Source: Cohnella panacarvi Gsoil 349 (GTDB lineage Bacteria > Bacillota > Bacilli > Paenibacillales > Paenibacillaceae). From it: a stretch of 64,000 nt of DNA. This document shows, in pieces, positions 45,099 to 53,126 of this stretch; position 1 is the stretch's first letter, and each line of letters opens with the position of its first letter. The translations under genes and the position numbers were made by a program. Under the pieces are notes generated by a model that searched no databases, had not been told where the DNA came from, and saw only the letters and a list, made by a program, of their open reading frames with translations. The stretch covers positions 1,814,056 to 1,878,055 of the forward strand of contig NZ_KI911563.1 of the NCBI RefSeq assembly GCF_000515335.1. The letters are read 5' to 3'.

Positions 45099-45530
45099 AT
45101 GAACGAACAGCATTCTGCCTCTTACCGCAATTGGACGTCGGGCCAAGATGCTTATCCGGGACTCGGTCAACCGTTCGCGGGTCCTCCTGCCCCGCCCCCG
45201 GCCGCGGCGAATCCGACGGTGCTGCCCGCGCAAGCTTCGTCTTCGCCGATCAAACTCCCGTTCAATATAAGCATGGCGAACATCAACGAAATCAAGGCGA
45301 TGATCGACCGGATGGGCGGGATCGAAGGCGTGCTGAACACGATGGGCAAAGTCCAGAAATTCATGTCTACCGTGCAGCAGGTCGCTCCGCTGGTGAAGCT
45401 GTTCATGGGCAAGGGCAAGAACAAGTCGGATTCCTCCGGCGGCGGCGACTACGCTCGCCCGCGCCGCAGGCGCAGATCGGACCGCAGGCGTCCCGTAAGC
45501 CGCAAGCGCCCGCGCGCCAGAAGGCGTTAG
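45099..45530 (+). CDS. Hypothetical low-complexity protein, possibly spore-coat/VrrA-like
   Basis: A 143-residue protein on the opposite strand to its neighbours. The N-terminal 50 residues are Pro/Ala/Gly-rich; a helical middle (ANINEIKAMIDRMGGIEGVL, VQKFMSTVQQVAPLVKLFMG) is followed by an extremely Arg-rich tail (RPRRRRRSDRRRPVSRKR). The middle recalls the YqfQ/VrrA group of sporulation-associated proteins; this is a weak impression only. AAAGGGTG precedes the ATG at 45099. The stop codon lies inside a GC-rich hairpin. A nucleic-acid- or coat-binding role is a guess from the basic tail. Confidence 0.65.
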   Translation: MNEQHSASYRNWTSGQDAYPGLGQPFAGPPAPPPAAANPTVLPAQASSSPIKLPFNISMANINEIKAMIDRMGGIEGVLNTMGKVQKFMSTVQQVAPLVKLFMGKGKNKSDSSGGGDYARPRRRRRSDRRRPVSRKRPRARRR

Positions 45531-45566
45531 CCGCCCCCCGGCTAACGCCGGAGCTGTATCAGCTCC
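45523..45566 (+). other. Two hairpins at the end of the Arg-rich gene
   Basis: GGCGTTAGCC / GGCTAACGCC (45523-45549) and GGAGCTG / CAGCTCC (45550-45566) are perfect stems in direct succession. The first contains the stop codon. No T run follows, so termination is unproven. Confidence 0.5.
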
Positions 45567-45846
45567 AACCCGCCAAACAACAACCATTTGCAGTTATATA
45601 TGGCATCCGGATGCGATTGACGGCGAATACCAACCATTCGCAGTTATTTGAATCAAATACGGTTGTTTTTCTGTACATGACATCGATCAACTGCGGATAG
45701 GCGTTATTTCAACGCTAATATTCAATCCGAGTGTGTTTAACTGCAAATGGCTGTTATTAACCAACCAATCGCCGCCTAACACTTCGGTTTACCGTGGCCA
45801 GACATGAAAATGGCGGCTACAGGATGATCTGCGCCGCCTACAAGTG
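45567..45846. repeat. Non-coding stretch with four ~50-bp repeat units
   Basis: CAACCATTTGCAGTTAT (45581) recurs as CAACCATTCGCAGTTAT at 45631, 50 bp further, and inverted as AACTGCGGATAGGCGTT at 45689 and AACTGCAAATGGCTGTT at 45739, again 50 bp apart. The stretch is thus two direct units facing two inverted ones. No gene is seen in it. Confidence 0.7.
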
Positions 45847-46794
45847 TCAGGTCTCGTATTCCAAGAACGGGTCGGGAACGTCGATGCGATGCGCTTCCGC
45901 GTCGCTGACCCCGGTATACAAAGTCGCCCTGCCGTTCGGATGGCGGACAAGCCCGCCGCTGAACAGAACATCGGTTAAGTCCGGACGCTTGGCCGGGCCG
46001 TCCGGGAACATCTCTCTCGTCGCGATCAACTTGACCGGCGTCGTCCGATGGACCGCGGCATCGTATGCGAAAACCATCGGATAATAATGCCGGATGTTGT
46101 TCTCTTCCATGCGGGCGATATGCCCCAGCACGCCGATCGTACCGTTCCGAAGCAGGAAAGCCTCGTTCGCTCCGCCCCATTCGTCCGGCAGGAACTGGTT
46201 GCGGATCAATCTAGCGGAGCCGATGACTTCCTCCGTCAGCTCGTTCAGGCCTCCGATCTCCGTGTATCCGATCAAGGCCCGCGCCCCGTCGACCATCATC
46301 GGACGGGTGAATACGCCGATTCGGCCGTTATTCAGCCCGACTAGCCGAATATCCTTCATCGTGAGCGGACCTTGGGCGAACGGCTTCAGTAGCGCCAGAG
46401 ATTGCCCGCGATAGAATACGGTTCGCCACGACGTGACGTAATGCTTATCCTCTCCGTCGAAGTACACTTCAACGCCGCCGAACACGAGTTCGTCGCCAAT
46501 AGAAGTAAAGAACGGATCTTGGAGGGCGAATACGGGAGCGCCGTCTCTGGGCACCCATTGTCCGCCTCGCTTCGCGAAGAACATCACTTCGGACTTTTCC
46601 TTGTCGCGATCCTCGACGCGTCCGGCTATCACGAGCTCGCCGTTATCCTCGAACGGGGCGGTAATGTTGTACACGTCCCGATCGCCGACGCCGGCGAACG
46701 CCAGCTTCTCGCCGCGCGTCGATCGATCGCCCGACGCCAGGAATTCCTTCAATAGATCTTCGCACGACTTGGCCTGCTCCGCATACGCAATCAT
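45847..46794 (-). CDS. DUF1861-family protein (GH130-like propeller)
   Basis: A 315-residue protein matching the DUF1861 family, whose members have a five-bladed propeller related to mannoside phosphorylases. Visible blocks are FAGVGDRDVYNITAPFED, PVFALQDPFFTSIGDELVFG and NGRIGVFTRPMMVDGARALI. A catalytic Asp cannot be pinned down with confidence. GGAGG precedes the ATG at 46794 by six bases; a start 30 bases upstream lacks a site. It is flanked by the Pit transporter genes on one side and non-coding repeats on the other; substrate unknown. Confidence 0.8.
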   Translation of the reverse strand: MIAYAEQAKSCEDLLKEFLASGDRSTRGEKLAFAGVGDRDVYNITAPFEDNGELVIAGRVEDRDKEKSEVMFFAKRGGQWVPRDGAPVFALQDPFFTSIGDELVFGGVEVYFDGEDKHYVTSWRTVFYRGQSLALLKPFAQGPLTMKDIRLVGLNNGRIGVFTRPMMVDGARALIGYTEIGGLNELTEEVIGSARLIRNQFLPDEWGGANEAFLLRNGTIGVLGHIARMEENNIRHYYPMVFAYDAAVHRTTPVKLIATREMFPDGPAKRPDLTDVLFSGGLVRHPNGRATLYTGVSDAEAHRIDVPDPFLEYET

Positions 46795-46860
46795 AGATGT
46801 CCTCCAGACGAAGCGCGTTCGCAAATCCTTTACTTTATTGTAGCATGGCCACGCGAAAAG

Positions 46861-46876
46861 GTTCTGACCGGAACCC
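46861..46876 (-). terminator. Probable terminator of the Pit operon
   Basis: GGTTC / GAACC with a six-base loop, followed on the minus strand by TTTTC. The stem is short, so this is tentative. Confidence 0.45.
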
Positions 46877-46884
46877 GGTTATTG

Positions 46885-47892
46885 TTAGACGTTAAGCAGA
46901 CGAAGCACGTAGAAAATGAGCGTAGAGAGCAAAGCGACCGCAGGAATCGTGATAAACCAAGTAATGACGATTCTTCCGGCAATGCTCCAGTTCACGCTGG
47001 AAAACTTCTTGGCCGCGCCTACGCCGAGAATGGACGACGTAATCGAATGCGTCGTACTGATCGGGAAATGCATCAGCGTAGCGACCTGAATGACGCCGGC
47101 CGCGCTCACGTCCGCCGCGAAACCGTTGACCGGCTCGATTTTGAAAATTTTCGTTCCCATCGTCTTGATGATTTTCCAACCGCCGATCGACGTGCCCAGC
47201 GCCATGGCAATGGCCGCGGACAGCTTAACCCATAGCGGAATCGGCTGGTCCATATCCGTCTCGATGTTGGCGGCTACGAGCGCCATCATCATGATACCCA
47301 TCGCCTTCTGAGCGTCGTTCGTGCCATGCGCGTACGATTGCCACATTGCCGTAATGCGCTGTCCCCATCTGAAGCCTTTGTTGATCTTGTGGGGACTCAT
47401 GTTCGCCAGCACGATCTTGAGGATATACATAATGATAAAACCGACGATGAAGGCGATGATCGGCGAGAATACAAGTCCCATGACGATTTTCGAAAAGCCG
47501 CCGTATTGAAGCCCCTCGAAGCCCTCGGACGCGATGACCGAGCCCGCCAATGCGCCGATGAGCGCATGCGACGACGACGACGGGATGCCGAACCACCAAG
47601 TAATGAGGTTCCATGCGATCGCGGAGATCAACGTGGCAATGAGCACGGTAAGGCCGTGTTCTAATTGAAGCGGATTCGCGATGTCCTTGCCGATCGTCTT
47701 CGCGACGCCGGTGAACGACAGCGCTCCGAGCAAGTTCATGACCGCCGCCAGTATGATCGCGATGCGCGGCGAGAGCGCGCGGGTCGATACGGATGTCGCG
47801 ATCGCATTCGCCGTATCGTGGAATCCGTTAATGAAATCGAAGCCGATCGCCAAAGCGACGATGACGACGACCAATATCATTGTATAATCCAT
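46885..47892 (-). CDS. pit: Low-affinity inorganic phosphate transporter, Pit family
   Basis: A 335-residue membrane protein with about ten helices. GFDFINGFHDTANAIATSVS near the N-terminus and WFITIPAVALLSTLIFYVL at the end, with GIPSSSSHALIGALAG and FPISTTHSITSSILGVGA as the two internal repeats, are signatures of PitA/PiT permeases, which take up metal-phosphate with protons or sodium. The DUF47 gene just upstream (30 bp) is its usual partner. Confidence 0.93.
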   Translation of the reverse strand: MDYTMILVVVIVALAIGFDFINGFHDTANAIATSVSTRALSPRIAIILAAVMNLLGALSFTGVAKTIGKDIANPLQLEHGLTVLIATLISAIAWNLITWWFGIPSSSSHALIGALAGSVIASEGFEGLQYGGFSKIVMGLVFSPIIAFIVGFIIMYILKIVLANMSPHKINKGFRWGQRITAMWQSYAHGTNDAQKAMGIMMMALVAANIETDMDQPIPLWVKLSAAIAMALGTSIGGWKIIKTMGTKIFKIEPVNGFAADVSAAGVIQVATLMHFPISTTHSITSSILGVGAAKKFSSVNWSIAGRIVITWFITIPAVALLSTLIFYVLRLLNV

Positions 47893-47922
47893 TTTCGTCC
47901 AACTCCGTCTCCGTACGCGCGA

Positions 47923-48537
47923 TCAAGAGTTGCGCATAATAATGGATTGCAGCGTGTTCGCGACATCTTCGCAAGAGTCCGTCGTTTCCTCGAGACGCTC
48001 GTAAATTTCCTTGTATTTGATCAGCTCGATCGGATCCTTCACGTTCTGGAACAAGTGCTTGATGCCTTGGCGCATCAAGTCGTCTCCCTCGTTCTCGAGT
48101 TCGTTCAGCTTGACGCAATATGGCTGGATCTGCAGCAGCTTCTTCTGCGTCAACAGGTAGATCGCCGACTTGATCTCTTGGCCGCTATTGCGCAGGCATT
48201 CGCCGAATTTGCGGATGAACGGATCGGCTTTGTCGATATGGTACATCTCGAACCGGGACGCGCACGCCTCGATGCCGTCGAGGACGTCGTCCAACTTCTT
48301 GATCAGCTCCATAATATCTTCGCGTTCGATCGGCGTAATGAAGACTTTGTTGAGTTCGGTAAGAATCGTGTGCGTGCATTTGTCGCCTTTATGCTCGAAT
48401 TCCTTCATCTCGCGCGCGAACGCCGATGTGTCCGGCATATCGCCGCTAACGGCTTTCGCGAAGTGATCGACCGCTTCGGTGATGACGTCGGCCATTTCTT
48501 CAAGCGTCTTGAAGAATATGTCTTTCTTCTTGAACAC
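47923..48537 (-). CDS. DUF47/PhoU-like Pit accessory protein
   Basis: A 204-residue all-helical protein of the DUF47 (YkaA) family, related to PhoU, with FFKTLEEMADVITEAVDHFA, DDVLDGIEACASRFEMYHI and CEDVANTLQSIIMRNS. It is thought to control the Pit transporter. I chose GTG at 48537 because GGAAGG stands seven bases ahead; the ATG 21 bases upstream has no site. It is the first gene of the pit operon. Confidence 0.88.
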   Translation of the reverse strand: MFKKKDIFFKTLEEMADVITEAVDHFAKAVSGDMPDTSAFAREMKEFEHKGDKCTHTILTELNKVFITPIEREDIMELIKKLDDVLDGIEACASRFEMYHIDKADPFIRKFGECLRNSGQEIKSAIYLLTQKKLLQIQPYCVKLNELENEGDDLMRQGIKHLFQNVKDPIELIKYKEIYERLEETTDSCEDVANTLQSIIMRNS

Positions 48538-48714
48538 GGATAGCCCTTCCTTCTCCATGGATACTTAGTTCTTTGTACCTTGACCCCAAAATTTACATCG
48601 CGCAAACATTCATTATTTTAACATAGGGCGGACAAGCATGGTATGCCTACCTTTGACACTTTCGACACATTTTTTAAGGTTGCCCGGGAGAAGGAATCGT
48701 AATCATGTAAAAAG

Positions 48715-48734
48715 GCCCACGCTCCGGCGTGGGC
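48715..48734 (-). terminator. Terminator of the DUF3048 gene
   Basis: A perfect 8-bp stem, GCCCACGC / GCGTGGGC, followed on the minus strand by CTTTTTAC, 14 bp past the stop codon. Confidence 0.85.
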
Positions 48735-48747
48735 AATTCGGTGTCGG

Positions 48748-49836
48748 CTATTGGTAAGTTAGATATTGATCCAGGGATTTCGCGGTCGGCACGACGTGAT
48801 AGTACGTTACGCCCGGAAGGAACGGAAGCTCCTTGTCGTCCTTCGTAATGCGAATGACGTCGCCCTGCTTGCGCTCCCATTGGCACGTTATAAATTTGCC
48901 TTGCTGGAACAGCACCGCGTCTCCGCCCTTGTCGAGATCGACGACGAGCCTTCCGTACGAGTCGTACGTCTGGACTTTGGTGGCGAGCACGACCAGGTTC
49001 GTAGCCGTCAACTGCGCGTTGTTGTTCTTGTCGATATGCGGTTTGTCGTTAATGAAGCGATTATAGAGCTTCGTCGCGCTGTCGTACGTATAAGAAACTC
49101 TATAGTCCTCTACCGCGAACTTGATTCTGATCTGCGTGGCGTCGGCGGCGGATGCGAGAGCAGGCGGCGCGGGATCGAACGTCAATTGGGGAACGGCGAC
49201 CGTCTCCGTATATTTGCGCTTCTTGGCGCCTTCGCGCAGCTTCTCCAACGTCGTGTACACATTATGAGGCGCTTTGCGCGATTTGTCGCGGTAGAAGGAA
49301 ATACCCGAGTTATTGATCTCGTCAAGCGTCTGTTTCTTCTGCTTCTGCAGAATCGCCAGCGCGTCGTTGCTCGCGCCTACGTGCGCGATCACGCTATTGT
49401 AGAACTCGCCCACCTGGATGAAGTAAGGACGAATGCTGCGAACCGGTCCGATCGGATCGGTGAATTCTTTGCTCTGGAAAATAGCGACAAGCCGAGTAAT
49501 GCCGCCCTCGGCTTCGATCTCCCACACCGTATCCGCCTGAGTGAGACCGGACTGCGGCCTCGCGGGTCCGAAGTTATTGATCATGACCGCCAGCGGTCTA
49601 TTCGTAACGGTTTGCTCGACCGGCAGTCCGGTCAGGGGCGCGGTGAACGCCGCTACCGGCGTCGGAGTCGGCTCGGCGGACTCCACCGGCGTCTCGCTAG
49701 GGATTGGCGTCTGGATCGCGGTTTCCGTAGGGGCGATTGCCGGTTCGTTGTTGCCGCCGCAGGCGGCGATCCCGATCAGACCGAGAGACATGGCTACTGC
49801 CGATACTTTCTTGCTCCATGTTAGACGCTTATGCAT
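48748..49836 (-). CDS. DUF3048 lipoprotein, YerB-like
   Basis: A 362-residue lipoprotein: signal peptide with lipobox IAAC near residue 26, a Pro/Thr/Glu linker (about 30-65), then the two DUF3048 domains with PLAVMINNFGPARPQSGL, GPVRSIRPYFIQVGEF and ISFYRDKSRKAPHNVYTTLE. The family is found in B. subtilis as YerB; its role is not well known, though links to cell-wall and stress have been suggested. It is a single gene with its own terminator. Confidence 0.88.
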   Translation of the reverse strand: MHKRLTWSKKVSAVAMSLGLIGIAACGGNNEPAIAPTETAIQTPIPSETPVESAEPTPTPVAAFTAPLTGLPVEQTVTNRPLAVMINNFGPARPQSGLTQADTVWEIEAEGGITRLVAIFQSKEFTDPIGPVRSIRPYFIQVGEFYNSVIAHVGASNDALAILQKQKKQTLDEINNSGISFYRDKSRKAPHNVYTTLEKLREGAKKRKYTETVAVPQLTFDPAPPALASAADATQIRIKFAVEDYRVSYTYDSATKLYNRFINDKPHIDKNNNAQLTATNLVVLATKVQTYDSYGRLVVDLDKGGDAVLFQQGKFITCQWERKQGDVIRITKDDKELPFLPGVTYYHVVPTAKSLDQYLTYQ

Positions 49837-49921
49837 GAGAGAAATACCTCCGTCATCGTTCGGGATATTCTCATTAAACCATAACTATCCGAGCTTGTCT
49901 TGATCCCATTGTCTTAACGCG

Positions 49922-50743
49922 TCAGATGCTCCAATGCTGCCAATCCTGCTGTCGTTTCTCGTGGCTGTTCAACCATTCCAGCGTCGAATCGTACAGTTCC
50001 TGCTTATGCCGGCCTTGCGTGTAGGTATGATCCGCCTGAAAAAGAATGTTCTTGTCGCAGCGTCCTTCCCCGCGCAGCCAGAACGTCTTCTCGAGAAGGA
50101 AGCTGTAATCGGCGGGTATGATGTCGTCCGACGTACCGTGCGCGATGAAGACGTCTCCGTGGAATTTGGATGCTTCCTGGAACGGCTGATGCTGCTGCAG
50201 CGAGTCGAAGAATTTAGGCTTCAGCCGATAGCCGAGATAGTCCGCTTGCCCCTTGCTCACGGCCTCGTCGTACGCTTTGCGGCCGACGATGCGGACGATG
50301 TCGTTGAACGGATGCAGGGCTGGCGACCAGAGCGACAGCGACTTCACGCGGCGGTCTCTCGTGGCGGTCAGGAGCGCAGCCGCGCCTCCCAAGCTGTGAC
50401 CGAGCAGCGTGACCCGCAGCGGATCGACGATGTCGAGGCTAAGCGCGTAATCCAGTACGGACCTCGTCTGCGCGATCATCGAGTCGATGCCGTGTTCGCC
50501 GTATACGCCGCCGCTCTCCCCGCAACCCGCATAATCGAATCGGATGACCAGATATCCGTTATGCGCCAACTGCCTGCTCGCAAGCACGAACAACCGGTCT
50601 ACGCCGATCCGGTTGCCTACGAAGCCGTGGCAGATGACGACAAGCGGCACTTTGCTATCGGATCTATGTTCATCCTTCGTCGGGTAATGAATAGTTGCTG
50701 TCAGCGGGATGTCTTCGTGACGGATCGTAATCGGTTTTTCCAT
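49922..50743 (-). CDS. Alpha/beta hydrolase
   Basis: A 273-residue alpha/beta hydrolase. The oxyanion block VVICHGFVGNRIGV, the nucleophile elbow GHSLGGAAAL (Ser near 116), Asp in HGTSDDIIPADY and a late His in ADHTYTQ make a full triad. It has no signal peptide. The fold fits esterases or cinnamoyl-esterase-like enzymes; substrate is not shown. GGAGG precedes the ATG. The gene stands alone. Confidence 0.85.
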   Translation of the reverse strand: MEKPITIRHEDIPLTATIHYPTKDEHRSDSKVPLVVICHGFVGNRIGVDRLFVLASRQLAHNGYLVIRFDYAGCGESGGVYGEHGIDSMIAQTRSVLDYALSLDIVDPLRVTLLGHSLGGAAALLTATRDRRVKSLSLWSPALHPFNDIVRIVGRKAYDEAVSKGQADYLGYRLKPKFFDSLQQHQPFQEASKFHGDVFIAHGTSDDIIPADYSFLLEKTFWLRGEGRCDKNILFQADHTYTQGRHKQELYDSTLEWLNSHEKRQQDWQHWSI

Positions 50744-50909
50744 GATGCGAGCCCCTCCAATAATATATCCATTAATTCCAATAAGTTAACTATGAATTAG
50801 AGCTTATCATCGTCTCATCCTAGTGTCAACCCTATTTTTCGTACGTATCGCCAGTCATTGGACACACTAGGAATAGAAGACCTATATGAGGCAAGGAGGC
50901 GCATTGCGC

Positions 50910-51029
50910 ATGAAAACGTTCGTGAATTGGTTGACGGAGCACACGCTTACTACCGTCTTGATCTTGGGTACGGTGTATGCCGTATGGTTCGTGTTCGCAC
51001 ATCGCAAGAATCTGTTCTATAAAGAATGA
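50910..51029 (+). CDS. Small single-span membrane protein
   Basis: A 39-residue protein with AAGGAGG ten bases before the ATG, one membrane span (TTVLILGTVYAVWFVFAH) and short charged ends (MKTFVNWLTEH and RKNLFYKE). It runs on the plus strand, opposite to its neighbours, and stops nine bases before the purine operon's terminator. No family is recognised; the good ribosome site and clean membrane-protein layout make it likely real. Confidence 0.6.
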   Translation: MKTFVNWLTEHTLTTVLILGTVYAVWFVFAHRKNLFYKE

Positions 51030-51037
51030 ACGCAAAA

Positions 51038-51076
51038 ACCGCCCGCCACCCCTGAGTAACAGGGATAACGAGCGGT
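51038..51076 (-). terminator. Terminator at the end of the purine operon
   Basis: ACCGCCCG / CGAGCGGT (one mismatch) encloses a second stem, CCCTG / CAGGG. The minus strand continues TTTTTG. It lies 12 bp past the purD stop. Confidence 0.75.
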
Positions 51077-51088
51077 CATGGCGTTAAG

Positions 51089-52354
51089 TCAGACCAGCGC
51101 TTTCATTGCGATATCGGTGCGGTTCATTTTGCCCTCGAAGGCGATGCGGTTCGCTGCCGCATACGCCTTGGCGCGGGCTTCCGCGATACCGGCGCCGCGC
51201 CCGACGATGCCGAGCACGCGTCCTCCGTTCGTCACGGTGCGCCCGTCCTTGCTAGCCGTACCGGCGTGGAAGATCAATGCTTCATCTTCGCTTACGTCCT
51301 CGAGTCCGGAGATCGGCAACCCTTTCGGATAAGAACCCGGATAACCGCCGGAGGCGAGCACGACGCATACGGCCGCCTCGTCGCTCCACGTAATCTCGAT
51401 CTCGTTCAAGCGGCCGTTGATCGAGGCAAGGAAGATGTCCAGCAAGTCCGTCTGCAGACGAGGGAGCACGACTTGCGTCTCCGGATCGCCGAAGCGGGCG
51501 TTGAACTCGATCGTCTTCGGGCCGTCCTTCGTAATCATAAGACCGGCGAACAGGACGCCTCGGAACGGCCGCCCCTCCGATACCATCGCGCGAGCCGTCG
51601 GTTTAATGATGTTCTCGATCGCGTCTTCGATGATCGACTGGCCGATATGCGGAAGCGGCGAATACGTGCCCATGCCGCCCGTGTTCGGGCCTTTGTCGCC
51701 GTCGAATACGGCTTTATGGTCTTGCGCCGGGGACATCGGACGAACCGTCTCTCCGTCCACGAACGCGAGTATGGACATTTCCTGTCCTTCGAGGAACTCC
51801 TCGATGACGACTTTGTCTCCGGCCGCGCCGAACGAGCGGCTGACCATCGTTTCCTCTAGCGCCTTCTCCGCTTCCTCGCGGGAGAAGCATACGGTGACGC
51901 CTTTGCCTGCGGCAAGCCCGTCCGCCTTGATGACGATCGGCACCGGCTGGGCGTTCAGGTAATCGCGGGCCGCGCCGTAGTCCGTGAACGTCTCGTACTT
52001 CGCCGTCGGAATATTGTACTTTCGGAGCAAGTTTTTCATGAAAATTTTACTGCCTTCGATTTCCGCCGCGTTCTTGCGAGGACCGTACACCGGAATTTTC
52101 GCCGCTTCGAACGCATCGACGATGCCCGCCGCCAGCGGATCGTCAGGTCCGATGACAACGAGATCGATCGAAGCGTCTTGCGCGAATTGCACGAGACGAT
52201 CGAACTCGAAGACGCCGATATCGACGTTCTCGGCGATCAGAGCCGTACCCGCATTACCCGGGGCGCAATACAGCTGCTTCACCTTGTCGCTGCGCTTCAG
52301 CGCCCACAGGATGGCGTGTTCGCGTCCGCCGCTGCCGACTACTAGGATTTGCAC
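51089..52354 (-). CDS. purD: Phosphoribosylamine--glycine ligase
   Basis: A 421-residue ATP-grasp enzyme making GAR from phosphoribosylamine and glycine. LVVGSGGREHAILWAL opens it, VIKADGLAAGKGVTV and MSPAQDHKAVFDGDKGPNTGGMGTY are in the ATP-grasp core (cut here to GDKGPNTGGMG as key block), and VLFAGLMITKDGPKTIEFN is near the active site. The start is GTG with AAGGAGG ahead. It is the last gene of the operon and lies 14 bp behind the PurO gene. Confidence 0.95.
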   Translation of the reverse strand: MQILVVGSGGREHAILWALKRSDKVKQLYCAPGNAGTALIAENVDIGVFEFDRLVQFAQDASIDLVVIGPDDPLAAGIVDAFEAAKIPVYGPRKNAAEIEGSKIFMKNLLRKYNIPTAKYETFTDYGAARDYLNAQPVPIVIKADGLAAGKGVTVCFSREEAEKALEETMVSRSFGAAGDKVVIEEFLEGQEMSILAFVDGETVRPMSPAQDHKAVFDGDKGPNTGGMGTYSPLPHIGQSIIEDAIENIIKPTARAMVSEGRPFRGVLFAGLMITKDGPKTIEFNARFGDPETQVVLPRLQTDLLDIFLASINGRLNEIEITWSDEAAVCVVLASGGYPGSYPKGLPISGLEDVSEDEALIFHAGTASKDGRTVTNGGRVLGIVGRGAGIAEARAKAYAAANRIAFEGKMNRTDIAMKALV

Positions 52355-52368
52355 GATTCAGCCCCTCC

Positions 52369-53103
52369 TTAGGAATGTTTGTTGATAACGGTCAGAGAAG
52401 TCGTACCGTCATCGACGCGGATCGTCTTGACGAGCAAGGAAATTCGATTATCTTCGTTCAGCAGGTTCCAATAGTAGTTCGCCGTCTCTTGCGCATCGTC
52501 GAACAACGGCGCCAGCTTCGGCTCGCCTGCGAACGAAGGCAGCGGGTTGCCGTCCCCGACGTACGTCGAGATGAAGTGGCCGTAGCCCGCGATGCCGTTC
52601 TCGTAGTGGAAATATTGACGCTTCGTTTGAGACTCGTCGTTCGTGTTGGACTTCAGGATCGACAGTTTGTACGCGTTCTGCTTGTCGTTCAAATCGACGA
52701 TCCCGGAGATGCGCGGCGTAAAGTTCGGCGGGTCCGGCTCGTACGTCCTCGTCGCCAGCGCTTGCTCGAACGTTCCGTTGTCTTGGATCGCGTTGAATAT
52801 CGTATCCGTCTGGTCGCCGTTCGTGACGATGTGCGCGCCGTTCGAATGTCTGACCGGGTAATAGATGATCAGGGAAGGGTCCGACAGCTTCGCCGGATCG
52901 GCTGCTTCGGTGCGCAGGAATCCGTTCTCCTCCGGCACGAAGATGCGATTCCGGCTGTTCTCGCTTCTCCCCATAATCCAATACACCTGTACGTAACGCG
53001 CAGCATCCGGCGTCAAGCCGATGATGATGCCGCGCCCTGGATAAGAGTTATCGTTAAGCTCTTGAATCGTGAGATCCGCCTGTTGCTTCCATTGCGTCGT
53101 CAT
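52369..53103 (-). CDS. purO: IMP cyclohydrolase, PurO-like (archaeal type)
   Basis: A 244-residue protein matching the archaeal-type IMP cyclohydrolase (PF07826): NSYPGRGIIIGLTPDAARYV at the N-terminus, YWIMGRSENSRNRIF and FTPRISGIVDLNDK in the middle. It should close the ring of FAICAR to IMP, the last step of purine synthesis. Most bacteria do this with the N-terminal half of bifunctional PurH. Here the neighbouring PurH lacks that half, so this protein is the natural replacement. GGAAGGTG precedes the ATG. It lies between the transformylase gene (23 bp) and purD. Confidence 0.88.
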   Translation of the reverse strand: MTTQWKQQADLTIQELNDNSYPGRGIIIGLTPDAARYVQVYWIMGRSENSRNRIFVPEENGFLRTEAADPAKLSDPSLIIYYPVRHSNGAHIVTNGDQTDTIFNAIQDNGTFEQALATRTYEPDPPNFTPRISGIVDLNDKQNAYKLSILKSNTNDESQTKRQYFHYENGIAGYGHFISTYVGDGNPLPSFAGEPKLAPLFDDAQETANYYWNLLNEDNRISLLVKTIRVDDGTTSLTVINKHS

Positions 53104-53126
53104 ATTCGTTCGTCACCTTCCGTCTA

